Position numbers and translations under genes: made by a program
NCBI GenBank assembly: GCA_933822405.4
Contig: CAKOGP040002480.1
Coordinates: 1 to 64,000 of the forward strand
Source: Cylindrotheca closterium
Lineage: Eukaryota > Bacillariophyta > Bacillariophyceae > Bacillariales > Bacillariaceae
Direction of reading: 5' to 3'
Length of the DNA: 64,000 nt
Part shown: in pieces, positions 28,780 to 39,893 of the stretch
How the letters are laid out: each line of letters begins with the position of its first letter
Position numbering within the stretch: position 1 is the first letter of the stretch
The notes under the pieces: model-generated
Told to the model about the DNA's origin: nothing
Database searches by the model: none
What the model saw: only the letters and a program-made list of their open reading frames with translations

Positions 28780-30495
28780 CTAGTACTTCGTAAGTGCCCC
28801 TTGAAAGTCTGTCCCCGCGTTGCAAATGGGTTGCTTTGCAGATGCCATTGCTTTCAACTGCTCCACTTCGGAAGTCGTCAAGGGCAAACTTAAGAGGGCT
28901 GCCCATAAACGTTCGACAAAATGCCCTTCAGCAATGTTGCTTGCTCGACTGAGGGAGGCTTCCATCTTGTGAAATAGGGACGAGGAAGATGGCGAACTGG
29001 GACTGTATCGAAAAAGTTGGTCTGCAGATGCCATGAAATTGCCACCATAACACACAGGTACAATCGGCCCCTTAATTTCCATACCCATTTCCTTCGCATA
29101 TTCGCCAATGGTACTACCATGGGTGCTCCGAAATTGGCCTAGGTCAATCTTGTCGCGTCTCAGCCGAATGTAGGAGGACATTTGTTTATGTTGTAGTTGT
29201 GTCCAATTGTGGTAGGACGACAGCTGACAAATGGGGTGCATGGCAACGTCCTTCCAAAAGGATGACTGGCGCTGACTTTGTTGTTGTTGCTTTTGCAGGG
29301 GCCTTTCGTCACTGGGCTTAGAAACCGTCCATATCCGCTCTTCGTGACAGGCAAAGCCTCGTTTTTGGGTAATTTGTAGCATTTCTAGCAGAGATCGTTG
29401 TCGACTATAAACGGCTCTATGATGATTGTCATTGTCTTTGAGAAAGAGTGTTGCATGAAATGTGTTCCTTTCACTGCTGCTAGCATCCGTGTTCGATTCC
29501 TGGGGAGCTGCTGTCACCTCCAGTGATGATGGATGGTCTGAATGAGAACGTCGCACTTCGTTGTGGCCGTGGTTCTCGTCGTGAAAGTAGTAATTGGCCA
29601 GATAATGAGCATAGGAATGGTCGCAACGACCCACATTAGGGAGTCGGATTATCGTGGCCGAAGGTGGGGCTCCCTCCACGGGTAGATTGCATTTTGAGAT
29701 GATGGTAACATTTCGAAATATTGATAAAGGATCATATCCAATGTCATCGTTGTATGCGTCCTCTTCAGGCGAAGCAAAGGAGGTGAAGATCCAGTCCACT
29801 GGTAAGTTACAATGAGAAATAACCAAATCAATGGTAAAGTCGGATAGCGTTGGTGATGGATCATCGTCAGGTTTGCTGGATGTGGCAGGAGGGGACGGTG
29901 ATTGTCGCAACCTTTGTGGTGTTTGTGTATCATGTTGATATTCTTGTGGATTCGGAAGACGTATTGATGCCTTCCATAACGCATCGGCTTCTGGAGATGA
30001 TTGCAGTAACTGATGCTTCATGACGCGGACAGTAATCAGATTTCGTATCAGTTTGCCAATCAAGTGAGCAAGAAATTGAGCCACGTCTCCTCGATGAATA
30101 TAGAGCAAGATTAGAGTAGCGAGAATAAGTTTTTGTTTTTGAGTGGGTGCTTCTGGAATATAAGAGAAGACTTTTGGATATTTCTTCCGTAGGTGTCGTA
30201 TCTTCGAATTGGCATGAGGCGGTCGTTTAGAGGGGGTGTTGGGCGTTGTTCGTCCTCCTCGGCTTCCTACACTTCCAAAACTTATGACACTGTTGGATGT
30301 ATGCAAAGCTTGTCGACTCGAATTGTGTTTTCCATTTCTCATCGGCAACAGTGAGGATGAAGATGGCGATGTGGACATTTCATTCGCAGTGCTGATGCTT
30401 TTGCTTTCATCATTGTGGTAGACCAACGCATTCAAATGACAGCTGCTTCCATTGGGCAATCGAGCCGACGACTGCGATCGATGGAAGAGCGGCAT
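28780..30495 (-). CDS. DUF3431-like (putative glycosyltransferase-fold) membrane protein
   Basis: 571 aa, single exon. The start is the ATG at 30495; the open frame extends 17 codons further without ATG. The N-terminal 110 residues are Ser/Pro-rich. A hydrophobic helix (KLILATLILLYIHRGDVAQF, about residues 122-141) suggests a type II membrane anchor. The C-terminal part resembles DUF3431: DLVISHCNLPVDWI, then VTIISKCNLP, then IIRLPNVGRCDHSYAHYLAN (family LPNxGRExxTYLxHI), and YGGNFMASADQLFR near the end (family QFxVSRxxI). DUF3431 proteins are thought to have a glycosyltransferase-like fold, with Golgi or secretory placement fitting the anchor. The central region has Ser/Gln-rich insertions. 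Similarity is by motif only; activity is unproven. Confidence 0.72.
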   Translation of the reverse strand: MPLFHRSQSSARLPNGSSCHLNALVYHNDESKSISTANEMSTSPSSSSLLPMRNGKHNSSRQALHTSNSVISFGSVGSRGGRTTPNTPSKRPPHANSKIRHLRKKYPKVFSYIPEAPTQKQKLILATLILLYIHRGDVAQFLAHLIGKLIRNLITVRVMKHQLLQSSPEADALWKASIRLPNPQEYQHDTQTPQRLRQSPSPPATSSKPDDDPSPTLSDFTIDLVISHCNLPVDWIFTSFASPEEDAYNDDIGYDPLSIFRNVTIISKCNLPVEGAPPSATIIRLPNVGRCDHSYAHYLANYYFHDENHGHNEVRRSHSDHPSSLEVTAAPQESNTDASSSERNTFHATLFLKDNDNHHRAVYSRQRSLLEMLQITQKRGFACHEERIWTVSKPSDERPLQKQQQQSQRQSSFWKDVAMHPICQLSSYHNWTQLQHKQMSSYIRLRRDKIDLGQFRSTHGSTIGEYAKEMGMEIKGPIVPVCYGGNFMASADQLFRYSPSSPSSSSLFHKMEASLSRASNIAEGHFVERLWAALLSLPLTTSEVEQLKAMASAKQPICNAGTDFQGALTKY

Positions 30496-30737
30496 TGTTC
30501 GTTTTGTCTCCCTGGAGAACGGAATGGTGACGGCTTTTATGCACAATGGCTAGTCGAATGGACGTGCACAAAAGGTATTGATTGGTTTATGACTGAAGCC
30601 GTTTTCTTTGTCTCGTTCAACACATATTTTGTAACATCAACAATGCTATCGTTTAGTGGAAATTGAAAAGGAGGAGGAGGGAAATGGGGGGTACTAGCTA
30701 GCAGGTACGTACCTACAAAAACAGACCAAAATCCAAT

Positions 30738-31364
30738 GAGGCAGTGGGAATCCCCGGATTTCTCCCCTAGTTGCGAGATTTTCCCACAGCTCAATTTTTC
30801 CCACAGCTCAATTTTTCCCACAACTCAATTTTGCTTCCCACAACTAGTTGTGGGAATTCCCTCAACAGTTGTGGGAAAATTGTCATTTCTACACAGAAAA
30901 CCACGTAGGATATGTACTGAGACAAATTTGAAGTTTCCCACAACTCTAATTGTAGTTGTGGGAAGTTTCCCACAACTCTAATTGTTTTATTGGGAATTAT
31001 GGGAAAACTGTCCGTTCTACGGAAAACTGTCTGTTCTACGCACAAAACAACGTTTGATATATGTACTGACTAGAAAATAGACAACTACATATGATGTTTC
31101 CCAAAAACTCTAATTGTTTTCGTGATATTTCGTGATACATTTAAAGGCAAAAATAACGGACATCTGAGCAACGGAAATTCCCACAACTAGTTGAGGGAAA
31201 TTCCCACAACTAGTTGTAGGAATTTCCCACAACTATTTTTTAAGATTCCTACAACTAGTTGTGGGAATTTTTGGCAAAAATCTGTTCCCACAACTAGTTG
31301 TGGGAAATCGCGTTAAATATCGCGGGGACGAAATAAAATGAAAAGGGGGAATTCCCACTGCCTC
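30738..31364. mobile_element. MITE-like element filled with palindromes
   Basis: Terminal inverted repeats of 18 bp with one mismatch: GAGGCAGTGGGAATCCCC at 30738-30755, and the reverse complement with T for C ending at 31364. A 3-bp AAT duplication flanks both ends (30735-30737 and 31365-31367). The interior has no ORF and is packed with copies of CCCACAACTAGTTGTGGG and its half-sites. Perfect 22-bp palindromes lie at 30835-30856 and 31285-31306. The structure fits a non-autonomous DNA transposon (3-bp target duplication as in PIF/Harbinger, although AAT is not the usual TWA). It sits in the spacer between two minus-strand genes. Confidence 0.75.
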
Positions 31365-31581
31365 AATGCTGACGGACGTCTGTGACGCGGACAAACGTGT
31401 ATCGAGGTTTTACAATTAATTCAAGTTGAAAGTTGAAGTTGAAGTATAAGCTCGAAGCTGTCTTCACTTACGCAATTTCGTCAAACTCCATGACTTGATG
31501 TTAGATCTAAGAAAATTTTATCGTTCATGTTACTACTATGGTCCTAGCTTCCAGCAGTGTTCTTGCTATTGCTTGTATCTA

Positions 31582-32808
31582 CTAATAGTTTGCTGAATGC
31601 CTCGTCTGCTTCACTGCTCTTCGATAGCGTTGCGGAAAGTCTGACAGCGGCGTTTCCAATTGCTTTACTACCGGCTCAAACTCAGGCCCACATTTCAAGT
31701 CTTTGTGAATACTTTGCATGCTTTCCACAACTTGCGGTGTCACCAAACCCATTTGACAGGCTTGCTTCCAAAAGGTCACACTAATATTACCCTTGACCCG
31801 ACTGTCCGGCAAAGCTTGATTCACAATCTGAAGCATGTACCCAATACTGGCGGAGTTGCGAAGCAAATGTTCAGAATGGGTCATATGGTTGTACAAGTGG
31901 AAGGAAGCATTCAGAGCATTGTCCCGATGTTGTGGGTTGGCAAAGGATGTATGGACGGCAATTCCACGAAGGGCTGCATTGTAGGTGACAGGTGTCGCTA
32001 GTGTGTAGGTGTCACGTTGTTGGAAGTATTCCTTTTTTCTTTTGTCTTCTTGCGTCATCAAGAACTCGGCGTCCAATTCAAATGCTTGCAAGGCTTGCAA
32101 ACTAGTTTGAAAGAAAAGGAGCGGGTCTTCCCTTCTCTCGGACTGAACGGCCATAGAATCCAAGACCACATCGTACATGGCAATGGTAGCACCAGGCGGG
32201 GCAAAGTCCATATCTGGAGACTCTTCCGATTGGGCAACCGTTTCGCCATCCTCTTCTCCAGTTTCATCTTCTGCTAGCTTTAAGTGTTCCTCCCGCAGTC
32301 TCATGTACAAGTTCCCCTCTTGCTGCATTTTCTGCAAAAGTTGTTGCATTTGTTCCAAGTGCTCGGGTCCAGACAACGAACTACCTGTGCTGCCAGCTCT
32401 GTCATAAATGGATCCTTCCACAAAGGACGCGTGTCCTCGCATCAAATACTCTACTTGTTGAATGGTAGCATCAGCAGTTTCGTAAACCTCATTGCGTTGA
32501 TGTTCGATGCTACTAGTGGGATCCTTGAAAGAGTGAGCAGCATTTGATACGTACAAGGAACCAAGTGGTTGCTCCAAAATCGAAGCTGTTGATTCTGTCA
32601 ACTCCTGAACATCACCGCAAATACGAGGTGGTTGCTTCCACGAATGACGAGTGGGCAAATCCACCACGACGGAAGCTGTCTCAGTGGTCTCAGTGATGGC
32701 TGGAGCAGAAGAGAGAGTACGTTTCAAAAGACCGGAAACCTTCCTTCCAAGATGACTTTGGCCAGAGGTTTGACGCTGAAGAATCAGCCGACTGCGAGAA
32801 ATTGCCAT
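31582..32808 (-). CDS. Probable mitochondrial helical-repeat (PPR-like) protein
   Basis: 408 aa, single exon, ATG at 32808. The N terminus (MAISRSRLILQRQTSGQSHL, then RKVSGLLKRTLSSAP) is basic, Ser-rich and has few acidic residues, as in mitochondrial targeting peptides. The middle is acidic and coiled (EQMQQLLQKMQQEGNLYMRL). The C-terminal third is helical; the segment TPVTYNAALRGIA, followed by ALNASFHLYNHM, resembles the VTYNALIxxxxxxG and AxxLFxxM signatures of pentatricopeptide repeats, but a regular 35-residue array is not clear. PPR proteins bind organelle RNA. The assignment is tentative; a generic TPR-like fold is the main alternative. Confidence 0.68.
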   Translation of the reverse strand: MAISRSRLILQRQTSGQSHLGRKVSGLLKRTLSSAPAITETTETASVVVDLPTRHSWKQPPRICGDVQELTESTASILEQPLGSLYVSNAAHSFKDPTSSIEHQRNEVYETADATIQQVEYLMRGHASFVEGSIYDRAGSTGSSLSGPEHLEQMQQLLQKMQQEGNLYMRLREEHLKLAEDETGEEDGETVAQSEESPDMDFAPPGATIAMYDVVLDSMAVQSERREDPLLFFQTSLQALQAFELDAEFLMTQEDKRKKEYFQQRDTYTLATPVTYNAALRGIAVHTSFANPQHRDNALNASFHLYNHMTHSEHLLRNSASIGYMLQIVNQALPDSRVKGNISVTFWKQACQMGLVTPQVVESMQSIHKDLKCGPEFEPVVKQLETPLSDFPQRYRRAVKQTRHSANY

Positions 32809-33179
32809 ACTGATATGTTATTTAAAAAATATATTTTGTGGGGAATATCTGGTTTGGCCAACTTCGCGGAGGACGATGAGTTGTGGTATGCAAAATGCTG
32901 ATTGCTTTGAGCCGTTCAACAAGGCAAGAAGAGATGGGTTGGGTTCTCTGGTTGAGTTGATGAATCATCATCATCACACTCATCAATTGATCATCGCAGT
33001 CCAATCGTCGCGTGAAATCGCGCGCATAAAACCAACAAATTCAAAATGGGATGAAAGTTGAATAATCAATCTCTCATCATTTTTATCAGTGTCATATCTT
33101 CATACGAAACCCGTTTGTATCTATTGGTTGCTATGCAGATTACTTTGGAGCATGGCGTTTGATTCGTCAAACCATAACC
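32809..33179. other. Intergenic between two minus-strand genes
   Basis: No gene seen. A CATCATCATCA run lies near 32967. This is the 5' flank of the helical-repeat gene and the 3' flank of the large synthetase gene. Confidence 0.45.
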
Positions 33180-36100
33180 TTAAACAAGCTCAAAATAATG
33201 CTTGGTTTCCTCCAAATTGACCTTGTCATCGTCCTTGCTACCTCTAGCACCCACATGATGGTCCTTTCCAAAAGATACTGATGGAAGTAGTCCCGAGCCC
33301 AAATGATATTCCGATATCCGCGTGGCAGGAGCACCCTGCCAAATAGTATCCGCCTCGATTACCTCTCCTGTCAAGGCCAAACTTTTCTCCAAAAGCATTG
33401 ATCCAGCTTCCATGTGCGCACCTTGCTGGACACGACACCTCGATCTAACGGTGGATTGCGCGTCCACTTTGATTGGCACGAGTTCAAAGTTACCTCTCGT
33501 ATTCAAGTGACACACGATTGCAGCTGTGTCAATGACGACGCGATCTCCAATCACTACTAGGTCAGGTTCTGGCATAAACGGATCGCACCCAGTGGGGTAC
33601 AAACAACACTTCGTCCCAACAGATCCCCCCAAGGCACGAGTGTACCAATCCATGAAAATACTGCCCGAAAAGAAATCCAAGCACGATAATCGATGGACTC
33701 TCTTAATCCGGCTGATGACTTGGTAGAACTCCCATCGCTGATTGTAAGTCGATTCATCCCTGAATAGTGTTGGAAACGAGTGAGATCCCCTTCTCCAACT
33801 TGTACCTCTCCAATCCAATATACAAATTTGCTTACCAATTATATCGACCCATCTGGCGCTGACCGAGAAGAGCCCATTTCGCGACTACTTCAAATATCAA
33901 CGTCAACAAGACGCGTAAAAAGTGAAGTCCGCAAAAGATGACAAGCATGGTAATGTATACGTCCACCCGGGCAACGCCGATGGAATAATCTCTTTCGGAC
34001 GGCCTCCAGCCATATATAATGGCTGCAGTAAGAAAACTTGTTCCAAGTAGTGGTAGAGAGTGAAAGCATGCTGAAAGGGCTTCCGCAATAATGCTGAAAA
34101 ACGACATCATCCATCCAGGAAACACAAAATATTTGGCCTCACGTAAACCAAGGGCTCGCCCAAATGGGCGTATTGTGCTCCCGTCGCCAATCATTTCCAA
34201 CTCCGACGCTTTCACATCTTTGGAGTATGCAACTTCGTCGCCGTCGAATGAGACTGAATTCAATGGTATGGGCTGGCCTTTCTTGGAACCGACCCAAGTA
34301 CTTGAGGGTGGAATGTATCGATATGCTGGACAGACAGTATTGGATCCTATCACAGCATTCTTCCCAATGATGGAGCCTGGCAAAACAATAGCATTGTCGG
34401 AAATGTTTGCACCAGCGCAAAATATAACTTTCTCGCACCTCTTGGTAGTGCTCATGCAAATGACAGTTCGGGAACCAAACACAACGTCATCTCCGATCTC
34501 CAACAAATCATATTCCCCAGATGTAATTGGTTGATGTCCCGGCCAGAAAACCCGCAGACCAATTCTTGCTCCTAGTAATCGATAAAAGGACGACGTCAAT
34601 TCGTAGTGCCGTCCTAGCAGATCGGTGACAGCCTGAACGTTTTCTTGAGAGAAAAGTGTGGCCGCCAACCAGTGACGAGTGAGCTCCCAATCCGAGGAGG
34701 TGTCGCGAGGCCCTGGCACAAACGGACCAATAATTGTCCACTTTACAAACAGAGAACCCATTATGTAAAGTGGCGGTGATATCGTTGCTCGAACGATCCG
34801 AATCCCCAAATAATATGGAATACGGGCTGGTTCACAAAGCCATTCCAGCAAGTCCCCAATCGTTGAGAAACTAAAGTCACCATCACCGTGTTGATTTCGG
34901 TGCATCAATATCATCTTATACAGCACATATAATGCAGGTAGTAAAGCGATGCTATCCACAAGAATTGTGACGGGAGTACACACCAAAGCTTGCATCAAGA
35001 AACTTGGTTCACGCACAGCATGTCGATTGTAGTGCAAAAGTTCCTCATCCCCAATCTCATAGCTCGACGTCCCCGGGCCAACGTGTTTTCCATCCGGTAT
35101 TTTAGTGTATGGCGCTACCACAGATCGAATACCAACGCTAGAGGACTTCCCAATGGCCACAGGACCGAGAATCATGGCACCATTGTCAGCACCAAATCCA
35201 CGTATCGTCGCATCTTCGATGGACGCGTCAGGTTCAATTGTCACGAGGTCATATTCTGCAATTTCGGCTGACAAGTTCAATCGCACGTCCCACGAGATGT
35301 TTGCACCCAGCATTCGATAATAGGCGACCAACATTGCAGTGTTGGAGCCCCAAAGACCGGTGCCAAAAATTTTCCGGCACACATCGACAAACCACCATCG
35401 CAGATAGTAGTAACTATATAATGCATGCCTCCCTTTCTTATATTTTCCAATCACAAGCCACTTGATGATCACAAAGCCTAGTGGAGCCACGAGGTTCCAA
35501 ATAACATAATATACAACAACAGTCGCAACCAACTTCAAAAAGTTTCGTTCCCAGGGAATTCGATGAAGAACTTCTAGGAGACTCATGAACAAGAGGAAAA
35601 ATCGCGTCAGTTGCCATATTGGGAAGACCAGAAAACCAGGCAGAAGCTGGAAGGGTGCTGCAAGCCATTCGCTCTTCGGTTCCAATCGGGTTGCGTCAAA
35701 CTGCACCCCTTGTAGATCGGCCACTCTGTCCCCGCCAGCACCAGTGTTCTTGGCAGAAATGCTTCCATTCGTGCCGGTTAGCCTATTTCCAATGTCTGAC
35801 GGATTCGTGCTTGTTTTAGATTTGATTTTGCTGGTGATGGCGAAACAAGTGTTGTGTCGAAACACATCAGCCCCACTAAATGAAATCTTGTATGTCTTCC
35901 GTATTCGACTGGCAAATTGAGAAGCAAGAAGAGAGGTCCCACCAAGTTGAAAGAATGAGGTATCCGGTGACGGCAAACAATCTAAGTCGATAAGTTCTTG
36001 CATCATTCTTTGAAGCTCATGTACCATTGGGTCCTCTTGGTTCGAGTCTCCATTCATATTACCTTGGACATAACCCACTGCATCCATGGATTGAGGAATG

Positions 36101-38688
36101 ATCGCAGCGCAACTTTCCGCAGTCAATTGAATAGAGCTGTCAGCATGTATACAAACGTGCGAGGGTTGCTGGTACGCATCCAAAGCTTCCTTTGCAGATT
36201 GAATAATTTCGTGCCTATCAAGATTTGTGACATGCACAATCAGAGATCCGTATCGGCTCGGGTGGTGCGTTGCAACTAGTTGGGCACCTCGACTATGAGC
36301 CCCATCATGCAGCCCGAATATCTCCCGCAATACTTGCTGGACTTGCTCCGGTTCAATCGCCACAGGCTTGCAAGGTATGGAAACGCCGACGGGAGTACCC
36401 TGAGGGGGACAAGTAGCATCGAACGTACGTTCCACTGGAAACATCCCATCGTTCATCTGGGGTAAATTCAGCCTCTGGCCTAGCTTGACCCTCAACAACT
36501 TGTTGGTATGCGATTTCGGTAACGCATCCATGAATACCAACACTTGGGGCCATTTCGCAGTTGCTAATCGAGATTCCAAAAAGTCGTGAAGTGTTGGCAG
36601 GTCTAACCTGGGGACGTTTGGGGTTGTGACAATTACGATCCCAACCACTTCTTGCAGCACATCATGGGGTGCTGAGAATGCAGCACATCGAATGACAGAC
36701 GGGTGCGAGCTAACTTCCTCTTCTACTTCCATGGGACTAATGATCTCGCCACCTCGGTTGATGACCTCCTTGGAACGACCAGTAATGTAAATGTATCCAT
36801 CAGCATCCATGTATCCAAGATCGCCAGTATTGAACCAGCCTCCCTCTAGGAAAGTTTCCTCTGGCGCCACTCCACCATATCCGTGGAAGCAAGGTCTACC
36901 TCTAACGCAAATCCTCCCTTCCTTCCCCGGTGGTAAAATTTCAAAGTTGGAATTAAAGATTGTAATTTGTGGGCCAACTGCCACTCCAGATGTTCCAGGT
37001 TTGGTCAATTGATAGTTATGAGGTGGGGACGAAATGGGCATACACTCTGTCATGCCATAACTAGGCAATATATTAGCACCATTGAATGCTTCTCGAAGTT
37101 CTTCGGCTAGCGAAGGCAAGAGCCCTCCCGCGGCATTGGCAATCATTCTAAGTTTCGGTTTTGGAGTAGATCCTGTGGATTTGGTGGCAGCTTTCAATGC
37201 AGCCGGCATACTGTCGATGATGACTTGATGCATTGTAGGCGCCGCATAATACCAAGAAAAGACAGTATTCACTTGCAGCCCGTGTTGTTGTTTCTGCTGT
37301 TGTTGACTGCCTTGCGGCTGAGGTTGTAATAGTAATTGCCAAAATATTGAGGGGTCGAAGGAAGAACAGCAGATAACAGATCCGGCACTCAAGATCGGCG
37401 CAAACACCTGTCGGACAATCCCACCAACATGAAAGAGAGGCATTAGGTTGCAATTCACGTCCTGGGGAGACAGGTTCCAACTGACAGCAATGCAGGCTGC
37501 GGCAATGAGCATATCACCCAGTTTGTGAGGCACCAATTTCTTGCTTCCAGTTGTGCCACTAGTAAACAAAACCAAAACTTCATCGCTGTGTTCATTTGGG
37601 AACATGAAATCCATGGAATCCATTTCATGAGCGTTCTCTTCACCTTTGCATGTTTCCGGGCAAGTCATGGTATCATAGGGGCCTTCTTCTTTTGGCATTT
37701 TGTTGTTTGGGCCTGTCTTGCCGCTGGCTGGATTATTCCCTCCACCTGAAGTAAGGAGATGAGCCGGAATCAAATGAAAAACACCAACTTCGGTTGTACT
37801 CGGTTGAAGTGCACAATAGGGTACCTTCAACGCGTTTGCCATATCCTGAAGGGAACGTGAACTGTCGTCATCTATCATTCCTACAATTAGCGATGGTTTT
37901 GCAAGTTTCAAATCCTTCTTGAGTTCCGATGGTGCACCATTAGCATTGAGAGGCAAGCAGGATGCCCAATGGGCCACACCCAAGATGGCAAGTGCTAGCT
38001 CGGGGCCATTTGGTAGTACCAATGCTATCCGACTTCCTCTTCCGTATCCCAATTGATGCAATTGAGGTCCTAGTTCCTGTAAGATGAACTGTCTAATCCT
38101 CGCATGAGTCAATGGTCTCTTGACACCATCCAATCCCAAAAGTCCCTGTCGATTGGCAAACGGAGCCTGCATACGAACGCGACTGCTGGAATGAGACGAC
38201 GGAGAGAAAGATGTTTCTCCTTCATCGTTTGATTCGTCGTGAGCATATTGTTGACCCTGTCCAGATTGGGCTGGCAAAGCACTACACAAATCAGGAAAGT
38301 ATGGCAGGATAGCGTCAGCCACTTGATCCCCACTTATGCTTCCGTTCGGCTGTAATAGATGAGAACACGCAGCCACCAGTGGAGCCACTTCTGAAAGTCT
38401 ACTGCTATTGTTTCTCCGACTGTAGGCAACTTTTCCTAGCGTTGTTGATTCGCCCGCGTGTGTTGGTATTGATTGTGTTGAAGCCGTTGTCGTCATGTCA
38501 GCTGAACCATCAGTTACTGAGTTTCTAGGAGCCATTTGATCATCGTCATTGCTGTGATGAATCTGGGATTGATTCAAAGGCGATGATTGAGCCACATTTT
38601 GTGATTGTGTGTTGGGTGATGATGATGATGAAACAGAAGAAGATGACATCTCGATCGCTGAATTCATCAGATTAGGTGATGACGTCAT
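33180..38688 (-). CDS. NRPS-like adenylation-carrier protein with Pls-type membrane beta-helix domains
   Basis: Exons on the minus strand: 38688-33836 and 33759-33180 (1810 aa). The 76-nt GT-AG intron splits a Trp codon, restoring GRYN-W-DESTYNQRWEFYQ. Residues 1-120 are Ser-rich. The AMP-binding (adenylation) domain spans about 140-790: LFTSGTTGSKKLV (near 375), YGMTECMPIS, NTGDLGYMDADGYIYITGRS, and a C-terminal Lys in PKSHTNKLLRVK. A carrier domain follows, with the phosphopantetheine Ser in FFQLGGTSLLA (near 914). After it come hydrophobic helices and repeated left-handed beta-helix segments (ITIGDDV-like: EIGDDVVFGSRTVI, IIGKNAVIGSN), the layout of poly-lysine synthetase (Pls) C-terminal regions and some fungal NRPS-like proteins. 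It would activate an acid, load it on the carrier and transfer it at a membrane. The substrate is unknown. No condensation or thioesterase domain is seen. Confidence 0.87.
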
Positions 38689-39893
38689 TGTGTTTGATTC
38701 TTGATTATATCTTTGAGGATGATTTGAATGGAGAGGGTGTATCCTAGTACTCGCCTTCCCTTTTATGTATGCAAAAAGGAAGGAATGTTTTCTGGGTGCA
38801 CCAACAAGGAAACAAGAAAGAAAGCGACTGCAACTGCAACTCAAGGAAAAAGAAGAATGTAATCAAGCGCGTACGATGCGTTGCTGAGGATTGAACTCTG
38901 GAAAAACGTGTTGGATAAGAGATTGATTACTCAGCTTCCAGTATCCAGTGTGAGTCTTTTGTCGGGTTGATCCAATAATTCTACAGTACCGTTCAATGCA
39001 GCGTTTCAAAGAGGTTCATCAATTTCCAAATTCCAAATTATTTGAACATTATCGTTTTCCAGAGGCTAGAGTCTGACCTTTTGTCCTGTATACTTGTACG
39101 TCGACGTGCGCTGCTATGTACTGTAGCTAACGGAAAATTGAACTGTAGTATCTGTATTCGAATGTGAATATGAACATTTGTGAACATTTAAATTTGAACA
39201 TGTAGAGAGGCGTGGCGCGCGTGGACTGACAAGTTTGGGTTTCGTCTGTGCTTCGCTCTCTTGAGCGAGAAAAATGTTCGCTTCAAAGTACGAGTACCGG
39301 TACCTGGTAGTGTACACTACCGGTACCTACAAGAGTACCGGTATGTACCTGGTACGTACCGGTACCGTACACGCGATGTGCCGGTACCGGCACTACTGTA
39401 AAGTGTTGTACTTGCTCTTCAGGCTTCCGAGAGAGACACAAGTGAATCACTTTTTTAAAGTGCATTTTGAACACTTAATACCATGAGACACTGAGGACAC
39501 ATATGAGACACATTTCATTTTCTGTATCCGAGAGACAAGAGTTTGGTTTCTGGCTCGCTGTCTGTTTCTGTCCTTCGGAAGAAACGGAAGGAATCAATCC
39601 TACTACCGGTATACCTGTACGCGTATTGCATTGTAGTTGAATCCAATTCAGTTTGAGTTGCAGCTTCAGCTTCAGCTTCAGCCTCAGTTTCCGCTAGATT
39701 GGCATCCGATTGATTGATTGATTGATTGATTGACTGATTAATTGCACGGACGACTGAACCAAAGAGTCGGTCAATCAGTTCAAATTGTCACAGTTTCAGC
39801 AGTCAGCAGTCAGCAGTCGGCAGCGCATTGTTCGATCCAACAAAGCAAGCTTCAAACCAGCCGCAGCGCAGTACTATACATCTACAGTAGGGA
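38689..39893. other. Divergent intergenic region with KpnI/AgeI-type palindromes
   Basis: Shared upstream region of the synthetase gene (leftward) and the first channel gene (rightward). A dense cluster of GGTACC, ACCGGT and GTAC palindromes occupies about 39282-39402. Further right are GCTTCAGCTTCAGC (near 39660), a GATT repeat (about 39706-39731) and CAGCAGTCAGCAGTCGG (near 39797). No gene supported. Confidence 0.6.

Noticed and set aside
33760..33835. Two separate genes (a synthetase ending at 33832 and a small acetyltransferase-like gene)
   Set aside because: A 76-nt GT-AG intron joins them in frame and recreates the Pls-type C-terminal sequence.
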